64,000 bases of DNA from Mesorhizobium onobrychidis (GCF_024707545.1 NZ_CP062229.1:4445501-4509500), one strand, 5' to 3'. Shown: positions 33,844 through 45,050, counted from the first letter of the stretch. Notes: generated by a model not told the origin, from the letters alone. Made by a program: numbers and translations.

Positions 33844-34668
33844 ATGAAACCCTCGAAAGACATTTCCCGGCTGATCGAAATCATGGCGGCGCTGCGGGCG
33901 CCGGAAACCGGCTGCCCGTGGGATATCGAGCAGGATTTCTCGACCATCGCGCCCTACACGATCGAGGAAGCCTACGAGGTGGCGGACGCGATCGCACGCG
34001 GCGACCTGGACGATCTGCGCGACGAGCTCGGCGACCTCCTGCTGCAGGTCGTCTACCATGCGCAGATGGCCGAGGAGGCCGGTGAATTCGCCTTTGGTGA
34101 CGTGGTCCAGGCCATCACCACAAAAATGATCCGCCGCCATCCGCATGTCTTCGGCGACGAGGAGGCGCGCAGCGCCGGCATGGCCAAGGGCATGTGGGAG
34201 AAGATCAAGGCTGAGGAAAAAGCGGAAAAGCGAAACGCCCGCCTCGCCCGCGGGCACGATCCTGAGGATCATGGCAAGGGTTTTCTGGACAGCGTACCGG
34301 TCGCCCTGCCCGCTTTGACCCGGGCGCTCAAGCTGCAGGAAAAAGCGGCCCGCGTCGGCTTCGACTGGAGCGAGGCCACGCCGATCCTCGACAAGATCGA
34401 GGAAGAGATCGGCGAGTTGCGCCAGGCCCTTGCCAAGGGCGATACGGCTTCGATCAAGGACGAGTTCGGCGACATGCTGTTTGCCGTCGTCAATCTCGGG
34501 CGTCATCTCAAGGTCGATTCCGAAGCGGCGCTCAGCGGCACCAACGAGAAATTCCGGTCGCGGTTCCACTATGTCGAGCACGCGCTGGAAGCGTCCGGAA
34601 ACACCCTGGAAAAGGCGACGCTCGACGAGATGGAGGCGCTTTGGCAGCAAGCCAAGAGCGTGAAGTAA
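33844..34668 (+). CDS. mazG: Nucleoside triphosphate pyrophosphohydrolase MazG
   Basis: 274 residues from ATG 33844 (a GTG at 33823 is also possible). Two MazG domains are present. The first has LRAPETGCPWDIEQDF, EEAYEVADAI and DLDDLRDELGDLLLQVVYHAQMAEE with the ExxE...ExxD metal site. The second has KIEEEIGELRQAL and IKDEFGDMLFAVVNLGRHL. It hydrolyses NTPs to NMPs and PPi, removing non-canonical or excess nucleotides. It converges on hflX with only 6 bp between stops. Confidence 0.94.
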   Translation: MKPSKDISRLIEIMAALRAPETGCPWDIEQDFSTIAPYTIEEAYEVADAIARGDLDDLRDELGDLLLQVVYHAQMAEEAGEFAFGDVVQAITTKMIRRHPHVFGDEEARSAGMAKGMWEKIKAEEKAEKRNARLARGHDPEDHGKGFLDSVPVALPALTRALKLQEKAARVGFDWSEATPILDKIEEEIGELRQALAKGDTASIKDEFGDMLFAVVNLGRHLKVDSEAALSGTNEKFRSRFHYVEHALEASGNTLEKATLDEMEALWQQAKSVK

Positions 34669-34674
34669 CAGCGA

Positions 34675-36066
34675 TTACCCGTTGTTTTTACGGCGCAATC
34701 TGCTTTCTATCTCTTCATGCGCGCTTTGCGTGGCCTTGAGCGCGACGGTCACGCCGCCATCTTCATTGTCGGTGCGCGAGACGACGTCGCCATTGCGGTA
34801 GAGCCAGTCGACGAGCCCGAGCTGCTCAGGCTTGAGCGTGACGGTCAGCGTTTCCAGTTCGCCAGACACTCTTGTCTCGATGATCGCCTTCAGCACATCG
34901 ATGCCCTCGCCGGTGGCGGCCGATATGGCAATCGGCGGCGCCTTGTTGCCGTCGATGCCGTCGGCGAGCAATCGCGCCCGGTTGCCTTCATCGAGCCGAT
35001 CGATCTTGTTCCACACTTCGATGACACGCTTGGTGTCGCCGGCATCGACGCCGAGATCGGCGAGGATGCGCTCGACATCCTCGGCCTGGGCGGCCGTGTC
35101 GGGGTCCGAAATATCGCGCAGATGGATGACGAGATCGGCCTCGACCACCTCTTCCAGCGTTGCCCGGAAGGCTGCAATCAGATGCGTCGGCAGATCCGAA
35201 ATGAAACCGACCGTGTCCGAAAGGATGATCGGCGTGCCGTGCGGCAGTCGCACTCGACGCAGTGTCGGGTCGAGCGTGGCAAACAGCATGTCCTCGGCCA
35301 GCACCCCTGCTCCGGTTAGCCTGTTGAATAGCGTCGACTTGCCGGCGTTGGTATAGCCGACGATCGCCACCACCGGGAACGGCACCTTCTTGCGCTTGGC
35401 GCGGTGCAGGTCACGGGTGCGCCGCACGGTTTCCAGCTCGTGCTTCAGCTTCTTGATCTTGTCCTGCAGGGCACGGCGGTCCGACTCGATCTGTGTTTCA
35501 CCAGGACCGCCGAGGAAACCGGCGCCGCCGCGCTGGCGCTCGAGGTGGGTCCAGCTTCGCACGAGCCGGCCCTTCTGATAGTTGAGGTGAGCCAGATCGA
35601 CCTGCAGCGTGCCTTCCTTGGTCCGTGCGCGCTCGCCGAAAATTTCCAGGATCAACCCGGTGCGGTCCAGCACCTTGGCGTTCAATTCCTTTTCCAGGTT
35701 GCGCTGCTGCACCGGCGTCAGCGGATGGTCGACAATGACCAGTTCGGCACGGCCCTCTTTGACGATCTCCGCGAACTCCGCGACCTTGCCGCTGCCGAGC
35801 AGGGTTGCAGGCCGGGGATCGTTGACGGTCACCACCGCGGTATGGATCGGGTCGAGGTCAATGGCTTGGGCAAGGCCAACCGCCTCGTCGTGGCGGGCCT
35901 CGGCGGAACGCGTCAGGCGCGGACGATTCGTGTCTTCGTCGCCTCGTGGCTGGCGGGTAAGCACGGGCACAATGACCACGGCCCGGGTCGAGCCTTCGGT
36001 TTCCGTACTCGGCTGATATGCTGGTTTTTCGCGAACGCTGCGGTCCGCGTCTTTCTTACGTGCCAA
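34675..36066 (-). CDS. hflX: GTPase HflX
   Basis: 463 residues, beginning at TTG 36066 directly after the hfq stop (TGATTG). The N-terminal HflX domain includes DPRPATLLGSGKVAEFAEIV and DHPLTPVQQRNLEKELNAKVLDRTGLILEIF. A coiled linker (DKIKKLKHELETV) leads to the G domain: GYTNAGKSTLFNRLTG (G1), SDTVGFISDLPTHL (G3), WNKIDRLD (G4). HflX splits or rescues stalled 70S ribosomes during stress. The long basic N-terminal region is less conserved, so a start further in cannot be excluded. hfq-hflX is an ancient operon. Confidence 0.93.
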   Translation of the reverse strand: MARKKDADRSVREKPAYQPSTETEGSTRAVVIVPVLTRQPRGDEDTNRPRLTRSAEARHDEAVGLAQAIDLDPIHTAVVTVNDPRPATLLGSGKVAEFAEIVKEGRAELVIVDHPLTPVQQRNLEKELNAKVLDRTGLILEIFGERARTKEGTLQVDLAHLNYQKGRLVRSWTHLERQRGGAGFLGGPGETQIESDRRALQDKIKKLKHELETVRRTRDLHRAKRKKVPFPVVAIVGYTNAGKSTLFNRLTGAGVLAEDMLFATLDPTLRRVRLPHGTPIILSDTVGFISDLPTHLIAAFRATLEEVVEADLVIHLRDISDPDTAAQAEDVERILADLGVDAGDTKRVIEVWNKIDRLDEGNRARLLADGIDGNKAPPIAISAATGEGIDVLKAIIETRVSGELETLTVTLKPEQLGLVDWLYRNGDVVSRTDNEDGGVTVALKATQSAHEEIESRLRRKNNG

Positions 36067-36312
36067 TCAGGCGCCCTGGCTTTCCTCGCCATCGAACATC
36101 TGAACCGGCTGGCTCGGCATGATCGTGGAAATGGCGTGCTTGTAGACGAGCTGGGAATGGCCGTCTCGACGCAGCAGAACACAGAAATTGTCGAACGAAG
36201 TGACCACGCCGGTCAGCTTCACGCCGTTGATGAGGAAGATGGTGAGTGGGTTTTTGCTTTTGCGAACTGAATTCAGGAACAGGTCCTGAAGATTTTGCGA
36301 TCGTTCCGCCAT
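36067..36312 (-). CDS. hfq: RNA chaperone Hfq
   Basis: 81 residues from ATG 36312 ([35 protein letters not shown]). Sm1 ([18 protein letters not shown]) and Sm2 ([10 protein letters not shown]) motifs are intact. It forms a hexamer that brings small RNAs and mRNAs together and, in rhizobia, influences nitrogen metabolism and stress responses. An upstream in-frame ATG at 36348 adds 12 residues not found in the family and was rejected. Transcription probably begins in the 145 bp before the gene and continues into hflX. Confidence 0.96.
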   Translation of the reverse strand: MAERSQNLQDLFLNSVRKSKNPLTIFLINGVKLTGVVTSFDNFCVLLRRDGHSQLVYKHAISTIMPSQPVQMFDGEESQGA

Positions 36313-36457
36313 TGTTCTTGTCTTTCGCCGATCCCCTTCGGTTTGCAAGCCAATGCGCCAAATTACCCGGCACGTGTCAAGCGCGCAAACACCATCTTGC
36401 CGTCAATAACGACAAGCAGAACGAGATATATTGATGTTCATTCCACCTGTGCGGTTA

Positions 36458-37318
36458 TCAGGCTGGACTTTTTTCCGCAACGTCAAAAAAGGCTTGCCGC
36501 AAGGAAAGTGTTATCGAGCCCGGATGGCCGTTGGCGACGGGTGCACCGTCGATCGCCACGATCGGCATGGCGATCGTGGTGGCGGAGCTGATGAAAACCT
36601 CGCGCGCGGCTTTGGCTTCGGCGACCGAAAAGCCCCGCTCCTCGATCTTCAGGTCGAGCTTGGCGGCCACTTCGAACAGCGTGGTGCGGGTGATGCCGCG
36701 CAGGATGCCGTGCTCGGCCGGACGCGTGACCAGCACGCCATCCCTGGTGATGATCCAGGCGTTCGACGATCCACCTTCCTTGACGATGCCGTCGGCATCG
36801 ACGAACCAGGCTTCCTGGGCGCCGGCTTCCTTGGCCTTCTGCTTGGCCAGCACATTTGGCAACAGGCCGACCGACTTGATATCGACCCGATCCCAACGGT
36901 TCTCCGGCACGGTGATAACCTTGATTCCGCTTTCGGCTCGCTTCGCGGCAGCAGCGGGGTCGGCTTTCCTGGCGGTCACCACCAGCGACGGCTTCGTGCC
37001 CGCCGGAAAAACAAAATCACGGCTGGCGACGCCACGCGTCACCTGAAGATAGACCAGGCCATCGGTGACATGGTTGCGGCGGACCACCTCGCGCATGATG
37101 ATCGGCAACACGCCCCGCGTGACCGGCCAGTCGATCGACAATTCGGTCAGCGAACGGTTCAACCGCCCGAGATGGCGAGGCATATCGACGATGAAGCCGC
37201 ACGCCACCTCGCAAACCTCGTAGACGCCATCGGCGAACTGATAGCCGCGGTCCTCGATATGCACGAAAGCGTCGGCGTGAGCGACATAGCGCCCGTTCAC
37301 ATAGGCAATGCGCGGCAT
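36458..37318 (-). CDS. dat: D-amino-acid aminotransferase (class IV)
   Basis: 286 residues. RIAYVNGRYVAHADAFVHIEDRGYQFADGVYEV is the class IV start. RHLGRLNRSL, YLQVTRGVASRDF and KSVGLLPNVLAKQKAKEAGAQEAWFVDADGIVKEGGSSNAWII contain the PLP lysine and phosphate-binding residues; TRTTLFEVAAKLDL follows. The pattern matches D-alanine transaminase rather than branched-chain enzymes. It supplies D-glutamate or degrades D-alanine. The next upstream sequence is an A/B palindrome pair, and the gene lies between hfq and the ntr cluster on the same strand. Confidence 0.88.
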   Translation of the reverse strand: MPRIAYVNGRYVAHADAFVHIEDRGYQFADGVYEVCEVACGFIVDMPRHLGRLNRSLTELSIDWPVTRGVLPIIMREVVRRNHVTDGLVYLQVTRGVASRDFVFPAGTKPSLVVTARKADPAAAAKRAESGIKVITVPENRWDRVDIKSVGLLPNVLAKQKAKEAGAQEAWFVDADGIVKEGGSSNAWIITRDGVLVTRPAEHGILRGITRTTLFEVAAKLDLKIEERGFSVAEAKAAREVFISSATTIAMPIVAIDGAPVANGHPGSITLSLRQAFFDVAEKSPA

Positions 37319-37339
37319 GGGTCACCCCTGGAGAAGTCA

Positions 37340-37383
37340 GCGCATGACCCCGAAAATCGGAATCGATTTTCGGGGTCATGCGC
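37340..37383. repeat. Perfect palindrome, family A
   Basis: Arms GCGCATGACCCCGAAAATCG and CGATTTTCGGGGTCATGCGC pair perfectly over 20 bp around a 4-nt centre. It lies 22 bp upstream of the D-amino-acid aminotransferase and 13 bp from a family B element. Confidence 0.85.
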
Positions 37384-37396
37384 GCAAAAATCAAAA

Positions 37397-37444
37397 CGCT
37401 ACAGCGCCCTCTGCGCGTCCCAAAAGACGCGCGGCGCTGTAGCG
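37397..37444. repeat. Palindrome, family B
   Basis: CGCTACAGCGCC pairs with GGCGCTGTAGCG, with an inner GCGCGTC/GACGCGC stem. It sits between family A (37340) and the ntrX stop codon and could form the 3' hairpin of the ntr transcript. Confidence 0.8.
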
Positions 37445-37508
37445 CTTTCTTAGGCGATTCCGCCGCCGCCGTAACCGATAATTGCGTAAGCCACGATTGG
37501 ATTGGCTA

Positions 37509-38870
37509 TCAGACGCCCAGCGACTTCAGCTTGCGGTGAAGCGCCGAGCGCTCCATGCCGATGAACTCGGCCGTTTTCGAGATGTTGCCGCCAAAACGGT
37601 TGATCTGGGCGATCAGATAGTCCTTCTCGAACTGTTCGCGCGCTTCACGCAACGGCAGCGCCATGATGTGCTGATCGGACTGGTTTGGCGTGCGCGGCAT
37701 GACATCGCCGATCTCGGCAGGCAACAGATCGGCGGTGATCGGTGCATCGATATCGTCGCCGCGCGCCAGGATCATCAACCGCTCGACATTGTTGCGCAAC
37801 TGGCGGACGTTGCCTGGCCAGTTGTGCGCCTGCAGCACCGCCAGCGCGTCGTCGCCGATGCGCCGCGGCCGGATGCCGGCCTGGCGGGCGATCTGCTTCA
37901 TGAAATTGTCGACCAGATAGGGAATATCCTCCCGCCGCTCGGCCAGTCCCGGCACCATGACCGGAACCACCGCCAGACGGTGATAGAGATCCTCCCGGAA
38001 ACGACCGTCGGCGATCATCGCCTCCAGGTTCTGCGAGGTCGACGAGATGATACGGACATCGACCTTGACCCGTTTGGTGCCCCCTACCCGCTCGAACTGC
38101 TGCTCGACCAGCACGCGCAGGATCTTGTTTTGCGTTTCGCGCGGCATGTCGGCCACTTCGTCGATGTAGAGAATGCCGCGATGGGCTTCCTCAAGCGCGC
38201 CGACCTTGCGTTCGACACCGTTTGATTCGGTGCCGAACAGCTCGACCTCCATGCGTTCGGGCGTGATGTTGGCAGCGCTCAGCGTGACAAATGGGGCGTT
38301 CTTGCGCGCCGACAGCGTGTGGATGGCGCGTGCCGCGAGTTCCTTGCCCGAGCCGGACGGGCCGATGATCATGACGCGGCTGTTGGTCGGCGCGACGCGC
38401 TCGATGGTCTGGCGCAACTGGCTCATCGCCGACGACATGCCGATCAGGTCGAAGGTTTCGCCGCTGCGCAGCTTGAGATCAGAAACCTCGCGTCTCAGTT
38501 TCGAGGTTTCAATTGCACGTTCGGCGATGAGGATCAGCCTGTCGGCCTTGAACGGTTTCTCGATGAAGTCATAGGCGCCGCGGCGGATGGCCGAGACCGC
38601 CGTCTCGATGTTGCCGTGGCCCGAGATCATCACCACAGGCAGGCTCGGATGCATCGTCTTGATCTCGTCCAGCAACGCCAGTCCGTCCAGACGTGAGCCT
38701 TGCAGCCAGATATCAAGGAAAATCAGCCTCGGCGCCCGGTCGGCGATCGCCGCCAGGGCGCTGTCGGCATCGAATGCCGTGCGGGTTTCGTGACCTTCGT
38801 CGCTCAGGATACCGGCGACAAGTTCGCGGATGTCTTCCTCGTCATCGACGATGAGAATGTCAGACGCCAT
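37509..38870 (-). CDS. ntrX: Nitrogen assimilation response regulator NtrX
   Basis: 453 residues. The receiver has ILIVDDEED and phosphoacceptor Asp53 in IFLDIW. The AAA+ domain has Walker A GPSGSGKEL and ILYIDEVADMP, and a Fis-type HTH ends the protein (GNISKTAEFIGMERSALHRKLKSLGV). The GAFTGA loop needed to contact sigma-54 is missing: the corresponding stretch is ELFGTESNGVERKVGALEE. This fits alphaproteobacterial NtrX, which regulates sigma-70 promoters. It receives phosphate from NtrY and affects nitrogen metabolism, respiration and envelope. Its ATG overlaps the ntrY end by 11 bp. Confidence 0.95.
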   Translation of the reverse strand: MASDILIVDDEEDIRELVAGILSDEGHETRTAFDADSALAAIADRAPRLIFLDIWLQGSRLDGLALLDEIKTMHPSLPVVMISGHGNIETAVSAIRRGAYDFIEKPFKADRLILIAERAIETSKLRREVSDLKLRSGETFDLIGMSSAMSQLRQTIERVAPTNSRVMIIGPSGSGKELAARAIHTLSARKNAPFVTLSAANITPERMEVELFGTESNGVERKVGALEEAHRGILYIDEVADMPRETQNKILRVLVEQQFERVGGTKRVKVDVRIISSTSQNLEAMIADGRFREDLYHRLAVVPVMVPGLAERREDIPYLVDNFMKQIARQAGIRPRRIGDDALAVLQAHNWPGNVRQLRNNVERLMILARGDDIDAPITADLLPAEIGDVMPRTPNQSDQHIMALPLREAREQFEKDYLIAQINRFGGNISKTAEFIGMERSALHRKLKSLGV

Positions 38871-41145
38871 TACCGACCTTTTCAGTTTCTCTTTCGTGTT
38901 CCGTCTTGCCTTCGCCGCGCGACGGCACGGTGGCGGCGAGCGGCAGGATGATGCTGATCATCGCGCCTCGCCCGTCGTGGAAATCCGCCGGCGCGTCATG
39001 CAATTCGAGCCGGCCGCCATGGTCCTCCACTATCTTCTTGACGATAGCGAGGCCGAGCCCCGTGCCCTTCTCGCGTGTCGTCATGTAAGGCTCGAGCAAT
39101 CGCTGACGATTCTCGCGCGGCAAGCCCTTGCCGTTGTCGATGACATCGATGCGAATCGCACCATTCTGGCGCCCGGCTTGAATCCGGATTATGCCGTGCG
39201 AGCGGTCCTTTTGATCAAGTCCGTCAATCGCCTCGGCCGCGTTCTTGATGACATTGCCAAAGGCCTGCGCCATCAGGCGGCTGTCGAAAGTGCCTTTGAG
39301 CGGTTCGTTGCCGAACACGCGCTCGAAGGTAATATCGGAGCGGCTCACTTCGACGAGGAACGAGGCTTCGCGCAACGATTCGCGCAAATCGAGGGCCTTC
39401 ATTTCGGGCTTGGGCATGCGGGCGAAAGCGGAGAACTCGTCGACCATCCGGCCGATGTCCTCCACTTGCCTGATGATCGTGTCTGTGCACTGATCGAAAA
39501 CCTCGCGGTCTTCGGTGATGACCTTGCCGTAGCGGCGCTTGATGCGCTCGGCGGAAAGCTGGATCGGTGTCAGCGGGTTCTTGATCTCGTGGGCGATGCG
39601 CCGCGCCACATCCGCCCAGGCCGAAGAACGCTGCGCCTGGACCAGATCGGTGATGTCATCGACCGTCACGACATAGGATTTCTCCTCCGCACCGTCGTCG
39701 CCGGCCTCGACCGTGATCTGCACGTTGAAGGTGCGCTCCGTACCGGCGCGATAGAAGGTCACCTGCTCGCGGTGGACAGGCTTGCCCGACTTGCGGCCGA
39801 TCTCGAAGACGCGGCCGACATGCGGCAGCACCGCGGAGAGGTTTTGCCCGAGTGCGGCAGTGGCGGATATGGCCAGCATCGTTTCGGCCGACCGGTTGAC
39901 GATGGTGACGATGCCATATGGATCGACCCCGATGACGCCGGCGGTGACACCGGCAAGCACGGCCTCCGAAAAGCGCCGCCGCTCGTCGATCAAATCTTTG
40001 GCGGACAGAATCTCGTTACGCTGCGATTTCAGTTCCAGCAGCATCTTGTTGAAGGTGTCGCCGAGCGAGGCGACGTCGCCGTCGGAGGGCCGAACCGGCA
40101 CGGCAACGTCGAGATTGCCGGTCGCGACCTCGTCGGCCGCGCCGATGAGCTGGCGGATCGGCCGCACCAGGCGGTCTGCCACGGCGATGCCGGTCCAGAT
40201 GGCGGACAGAATGATGATCAGCGTCAGCGACAGATAGGGAAGTGCGAAGGCGACCTGCGAGGTGCGGCGATTGTCTTCCAGACCGCGATATTCGTCGGTG
40301 TTGGATCTGACAATCTGCCGCGCCTTGATCACCTCGGGATCGACGAGCCGGATGGTGTAGAGATAGAGCCCTTCGATCTCGCGCAGCTTGACGATGGCGC
40401 CCATGATGTTGCGCGTCTTCGGCTCGATCAGCACCGGCCTGCCGTCGGCGGCACTGCTCATGGCGCCTTCCGGCGGCTCCGGCATGGCAAAATCGGCGTC
40501 GGTCTTGGCGCTCATGACGAATGAACCGTCGGGCCTGACCAGTGCGGCATGGGCCAGAGAGCGTCCGACAGCTTCCTTGTTCATGAGATCGAGGAAGCCG
40601 GTTCGATCGAGGCCGTAGAGCGTGCGGGAGGCGTCGAGATCGTAAGCCATCGACAGGGTCGTCCCCTGGAGATTGCGCGCGTTCTCCTGCACATAGGCGT
40701 CGGCGATCGACAGCGACGAATTGACGATCGTCTTGGTGCGGATCTCGAACCAGCGATCGAGGCCGATATCGAGTGTGATCGAGGCGATGATCGCCACCAT
40801 GATGGCGGGAATCGCGGCGACCAGCGCGAACATGGCGACGATCCGCACATGCAGCCGCGACGCCGCCTTGCCGCGCCGGCGCGCCATCAAAATGCGATGC
40901 ACTTCGCGGCCGACCAGCGCGATCAGGAACAGGATGAACGCCGCATTGAGGGCGATAAGCGCCAGCGTCGTCCTCTCGTCCGGCGTGATCGGCGTGGCGC
41001 CGACGAGAATGGCGAAGGAGATCGCTGCCGTAACCAGCGCACCGGCAATTGCCACCACGCCCGGCAGCGCGAGCAGCCGGCGCCCGTCCCGTGTGCCAGG
41101 TTCGCTGAAAAGCGTTTCGCTCGGTGTCGGTGCCTGTGAAGCCAT
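38860..41145 (-). CDS. ntrY: Nitrogen regulation sensor histidine kinase NtrY
   Basis: 761 residues from ATG 41145 (ATG 41190 would add 15). Transmembrane helices lie at about 25-48, 58-77 and 92-112, with another near 295. A periplasmic sensor region is followed by HAMP (DRLVRPIRQLIGAADEVATGN), a PAS domain (FSEAVLAGVTAGVIGVDPYGIVTIVNRSAETML), the H-box [30 protein letters not shown], and ATPase boxes NVIKNAAEAI, DNGKGLP and GTGLGLAIVKKIVEDHGG. It phosphorylates NtrX and may cross-talk with NtrC. The gap to ntrC contains an A/B palindrome pair. Confidence 0.94.
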   Translation of the reverse strand: MASQAPTPSETLFSEPGTRDGRRLLALPGVVAIAGALVTAAISFAILVGATPITPDERTTLALIALNAAFILFLIALVGREVHRILMARRRGKAASRLHVRIVAMFALVAAIPAIMVAIIASITLDIGLDRWFEIRTKTIVNSSLSIADAYVQENARNLQGTTLSMAYDLDASRTLYGLDRTGFLDLMNKEAVGRSLAHAALVRPDGSFVMSAKTDADFAMPEPPEGAMSSAADGRPVLIEPKTRNIMGAIVKLREIEGLYLYTIRLVDPEVIKARQIVRSNTDEYRGLEDNRRTSQVAFALPYLSLTLIIILSAIWTGIAVADRLVRPIRQLIGAADEVATGNLDVAVPVRPSDGDVASLGDTFNKMLLELKSQRNEILSAKDLIDERRRFSEAVLAGVTAGVIGVDPYGIVTIVNRSAETMLAISATAALGQNLSAVLPHVGRVFEIGRKSGKPVHREQVTFYRAGTERTFNVQITVEAGDDGAEEKSYVVTVDDITDLVQAQRSSAWADVARRIAHEIKNPLTPIQLSAERIKRRYGKVITEDREVFDQCTDTIIRQVEDIGRMVDEFSAFARMPKPEMKALDLRESLREASFLVEVSRSDITFERVFGNEPLKGTFDSRLMAQAFGNVIKNAAEAIDGLDQKDRSHGIIRIQAGRQNGAIRIDVIDNGKGLPRENRQRLLEPYMTTREKGTGLGLAIVKKIVEDHGGRLELHDAPADFHDGRGAMISIILPLAATVPSRGEGKTEHERETEKVGNGV

Positions 41146-41263
41146 GTCGCCGTCTAGAGCCAGTGATTGCGTCGGATGTATGCAACGCATTGTGGCGATT
41201 ATGCAACAAGTGTGGCCTGTACGGAAATGTTTCGGCGATCGATCCCCTGAAAAGGCTTCGCTC

Positions 41264-41318
41264 TGTCGCACCAGCCCGAAAAATCGGAATCGATTTTTTC
41301 GGAAAGCACGATGCGACA
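41264..41318. repeat. Palindrome, family A
   Basis: Outer arms TGTCGCA and TGCGACA enclose CCGAAAAATCGGAATCGATTTTTTCGG. It is followed by AACTCAAAGTG and a family B copy at 41331. It lies in the ntrC-ntrY intergenic space. Confidence 0.8.
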
Positions 41319-41330
41319 ACTCAAAGTGCT

Positions 41331-41368
41331 AGAGCGAACTTTGTACGTCCGAACGGACGGACGTCGCT

Positions 41369-41370
<2 letters not shown>
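41331..41370. repeat. Palindrome, family B, overlapping the ntrC stop codon
   Basis: AGAGCGA pairs with TCGCTCT, with inner CGTCC/GGACG stems. The last two bases of the right arm belong to the ntrC TAG stop (41371-41369), so the hairpin forms at the very end of the ntrC message. Confidence 0.75.
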
Positions 41371-42825
<1,455 letters not shown>

Positions 42826-42829
<4 letters not shown>

Positions 42830-43968
42830 TTGCGGTCTCCTTCACCATCGTCGTCTGTGCCGAACGGCGTTACTTTCCAGGCTGGCATCAGGATGCGGAA
42901 GGTGGTTGCGCGCGGCGTTGAATCGCATTCGATGATGCCGCCATGCTCGCCGACGATTTTCGCAACCAGCGCCAGACCAAGCCCCGACCCGTTAGGCTTG
43001 GTGGTGATGAAGGGGTCAAACAGGATCGGCAGGATATCTTCGGAGACGCCAGAACCGTTGTCGCGCACGCAAAATTCCAGCGGCAGCGATACGCGGCCCT
43101 GCGTTCCCGGAACGGAAACACGGATGCCCGGCCGGAACGCGGTCGACAGCGTGATCTCGCCTTGCGGATCGCCGCCAATGGCCTCGGCCGCATTCTTGAC
43201 CAGGTTGAGAAACACTTGGATGAGCTGGTCGCGGTTGGCGAAAACCGGAGGCAATGATGGATCATAATCCTCCAATATCTTGATCCGCTTGGCAAAACCG
43301 TTCTTGGCAATCGCCTTCACATGGTCGAGCACGACATGGATGTTGACCGGATAGCGGTCGATGGGCCGCTCGTCGGAAAACACCTCCATGCGATCGACCA
43401 GCGAGACGATGCGGTCGGTCTCGTCGGTGATCAGCCGGGTCAGCGCGCGATCTTCGTCGGAAGCGGACAGTTCGAGCAGCTGGGCAGCACCCCGGATGCC
43501 GGATAGCGGGTTCTTGATCTCGTGGGCGAGCATCGCAGCAAGGCCGGTCACCGAGCGTGCCGCACCGCGGTGCGTCATCTGACGATCGATCTTGTCGGCC
43601 ATCGATCGTTCCTGGAACATCACCACGACGGAGCCCGGGAATTCCGACACCGGCGCGACATAGAGGTCGACGACCTTCTCGATGCCGAGGCGCGGCGACG
43701 ATACGTCGACCCGGTATTCGTTGACGGGCGCCCGGCGCTCGCGCACCTGGTCGACAAGCGTCAGCAGTGGGCTGCCGAAGGGAATGAGCTTGGGTAATGT
43801 GTTGCGGGCGAGCATGGTCGCGCTCGAGCGGAAGAAATCTTCGGCATCGGCATTGGCGAAGGTGATGACCCCTTCAGCATCGACCATGATCACCGGGCGG
43901 CGGATGGTGTTGAGTAGGATGTGGGCGGCGTCCGCCATATCCATGCTCTGTGCAACGGTGGCATTCAT
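42826..43968 (-). CDS. ntrB: Nitrogen regulation sensor histidine kinase NtrB
   Basis: 380 residues, soluble. The N-terminal PAS domain reads [30 protein letters not shown]. The H-box is [24 protein letters not shown], followed by [18 protein letters not shown] and [18 protein letters not shown]. NtrB phosphorylates or dephosphorylates NtrC under control of PII. Both ends overlap neighbours by 4 bp (dusB upstream, ntrC downstream), showing a tightly coupled operon. Confidence 0.96.
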
Positions 43969-44993
43969 GCTGCGCTCCGCAGGTTCATCGTCTCGGCAGC
44001 GCGTGAAAACACCTCGCGCAACGCGGCAACGACGCGGACGGGCTCGAAGGAGGTGAGGATGGCCTTCCGCCGCTCATCAACGACGCCAGCGGCGTGGCGG
44101 TCGAGATACCAGCCAAGATGCTTGCGCGCCTGGCGCACGCCGCTTTCGATGCCGTGGAGCGTTAGCATGTCCTCGTAGTGGGCAACGATGTAGTCGGCCA
44201 GCGCTTGCGGACTTTCGGGCGCACCAGGCGTTGTCTCTTTTGCCGCGGCTGCCGCGATGCTGCCTGCCGTCCAGGGCGCGCCATAATGCGCGCGGCCGAT
44301 CATCACCGCGTCGGCGCCCGACTGGTCGAGGATCATTGCTGCCTCCGCCGGCGAGCCGACATCGCCATTGGCGACGACCGGGATCGACACAGCCTGCTTT
44401 ATGCGCGCGATGGCGCGCCAGTCCGCCTTGCCCTGGTAGAACTGGCAACGCGTGCGGCCATGCACCGTCACCATCTTGACGCCCGCCTGCTCGGCGCGGC
44501 GCGCCAGCAGCGGCGCGTTGAGCGCGCTTTCGTCCCAGCCGAGCCGCATCTTAACCGTGACCGGCACCTCGACGGTGCCGACCACCGCCTCGATCAGCGA
44601 CAAAGCGTGATCGAGATCGCGCATCAGCGCCGAACCGGCATAGCCGCCCGTCACCTTCTTGGCCGGGCAGCCCATGTTGATGTCGATGATGTCGGCGCCC
44701 TCGCCCGCAGCGATTCGGGCGCCCTCTGCCATATGCGCCGCCTCACGGCCGGCAAGCTGGACCATGTGCACAGGCAGCCCGGAATGGCGGATGCGCAGGC
44801 TGCAACCGGCTCTGCCCCTGGCAAGCTCGCCGCTCGCCACCATCTCCGACACGACCAATCCGGCGCCATGCGCATAGGCACGCTGCCGGAACGGCTCATC
44901 TGATATACCCGACATGGGCGCGAGGAAGGCGCGATTGCGGATTCTCACGCTACCCACGTCCAGCGGCGACGCCAATTTGGTCAGGTCAAGCAT
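43965..44993 (-). CDS. dusB: tRNA-dihydrouridine synthase DusB (NifR3)
   Basis: 342 residues from ATG 44993. [29 protein letters not shown] is the FMN-barrel start. [24 protein letters not shown] contains the catalytic cysteine, [16 protein letters not shown] the phosphate-site histidine and arginines, and VVANGDV and [13 protein letters not shown] complete the family. It reduces uridine in tRNA D loops. In rhizobia it is the first gene of the nifR3-ntrBC operon. A longer start at 45056 would run into a strong hairpin at 45016-45050 and was rejected. Confidence 0.95.
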   Translation of the reverse strand: MLDLTKLASPLDVGSVRIRNRAFLAPMSGISDEPFRQRAYAHGAGLVVSEMVASGELARGRAGCSLRIRHSGLPVHMVQLAGREAAHMAEGARIAAGEGADIIDINMGCPAKKVTGGYAGSALMRDLDHALSLIEAVVGTVEVPVTVKMRLGWDESALNAPLLARRAEQAGVKMVTVHGRTRCQFYQGKADWRAIARIKQAVSIPVVANGDVGSPAEAAMILDQSGADAVMIGRAHYGAPWTAGSIAAAAAKETTPGAPESPQALADYIVAHYEDMLTLHGIESGVRQARKHLGWYLDRHAAGVVDERRKAILTSFEPVRVVAALREVFSRAAETMNLRSAA

Positions 44994-45015
44994 GCACAAA
45001 AACCAAGCATTCTTA

Positions 45016-45050
45016 ATTGCTGCACATTCTCTAGCCAGAATGGCAGCAAT
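45016..45050 (-). promoter_or_regulatory. Nested inverted repeat in front of dusB-ntrBC
   Basis: ATTGCTGC (45016-45023) pairs with GCAGCAAT (45043-45050), and inside it ATTCT (45026-45030) pairs with AGAAT (45037-45041). The outer part also reads TGCACATT...AATGTGCA, resembling the TGCAC...GTGCA form of NtrC-binding sites. It starts 23 bp before the dusB ATG. It could be an autoregulatory NtrC site or a leader hairpin. Confidence 0.5.

Noticed and set aside
38830..40524. 564-codon plus-strand frame opposite ntrY
   Set aside because: Antisense shadow of ntrY with no recognisable protein motif or ribosome site.
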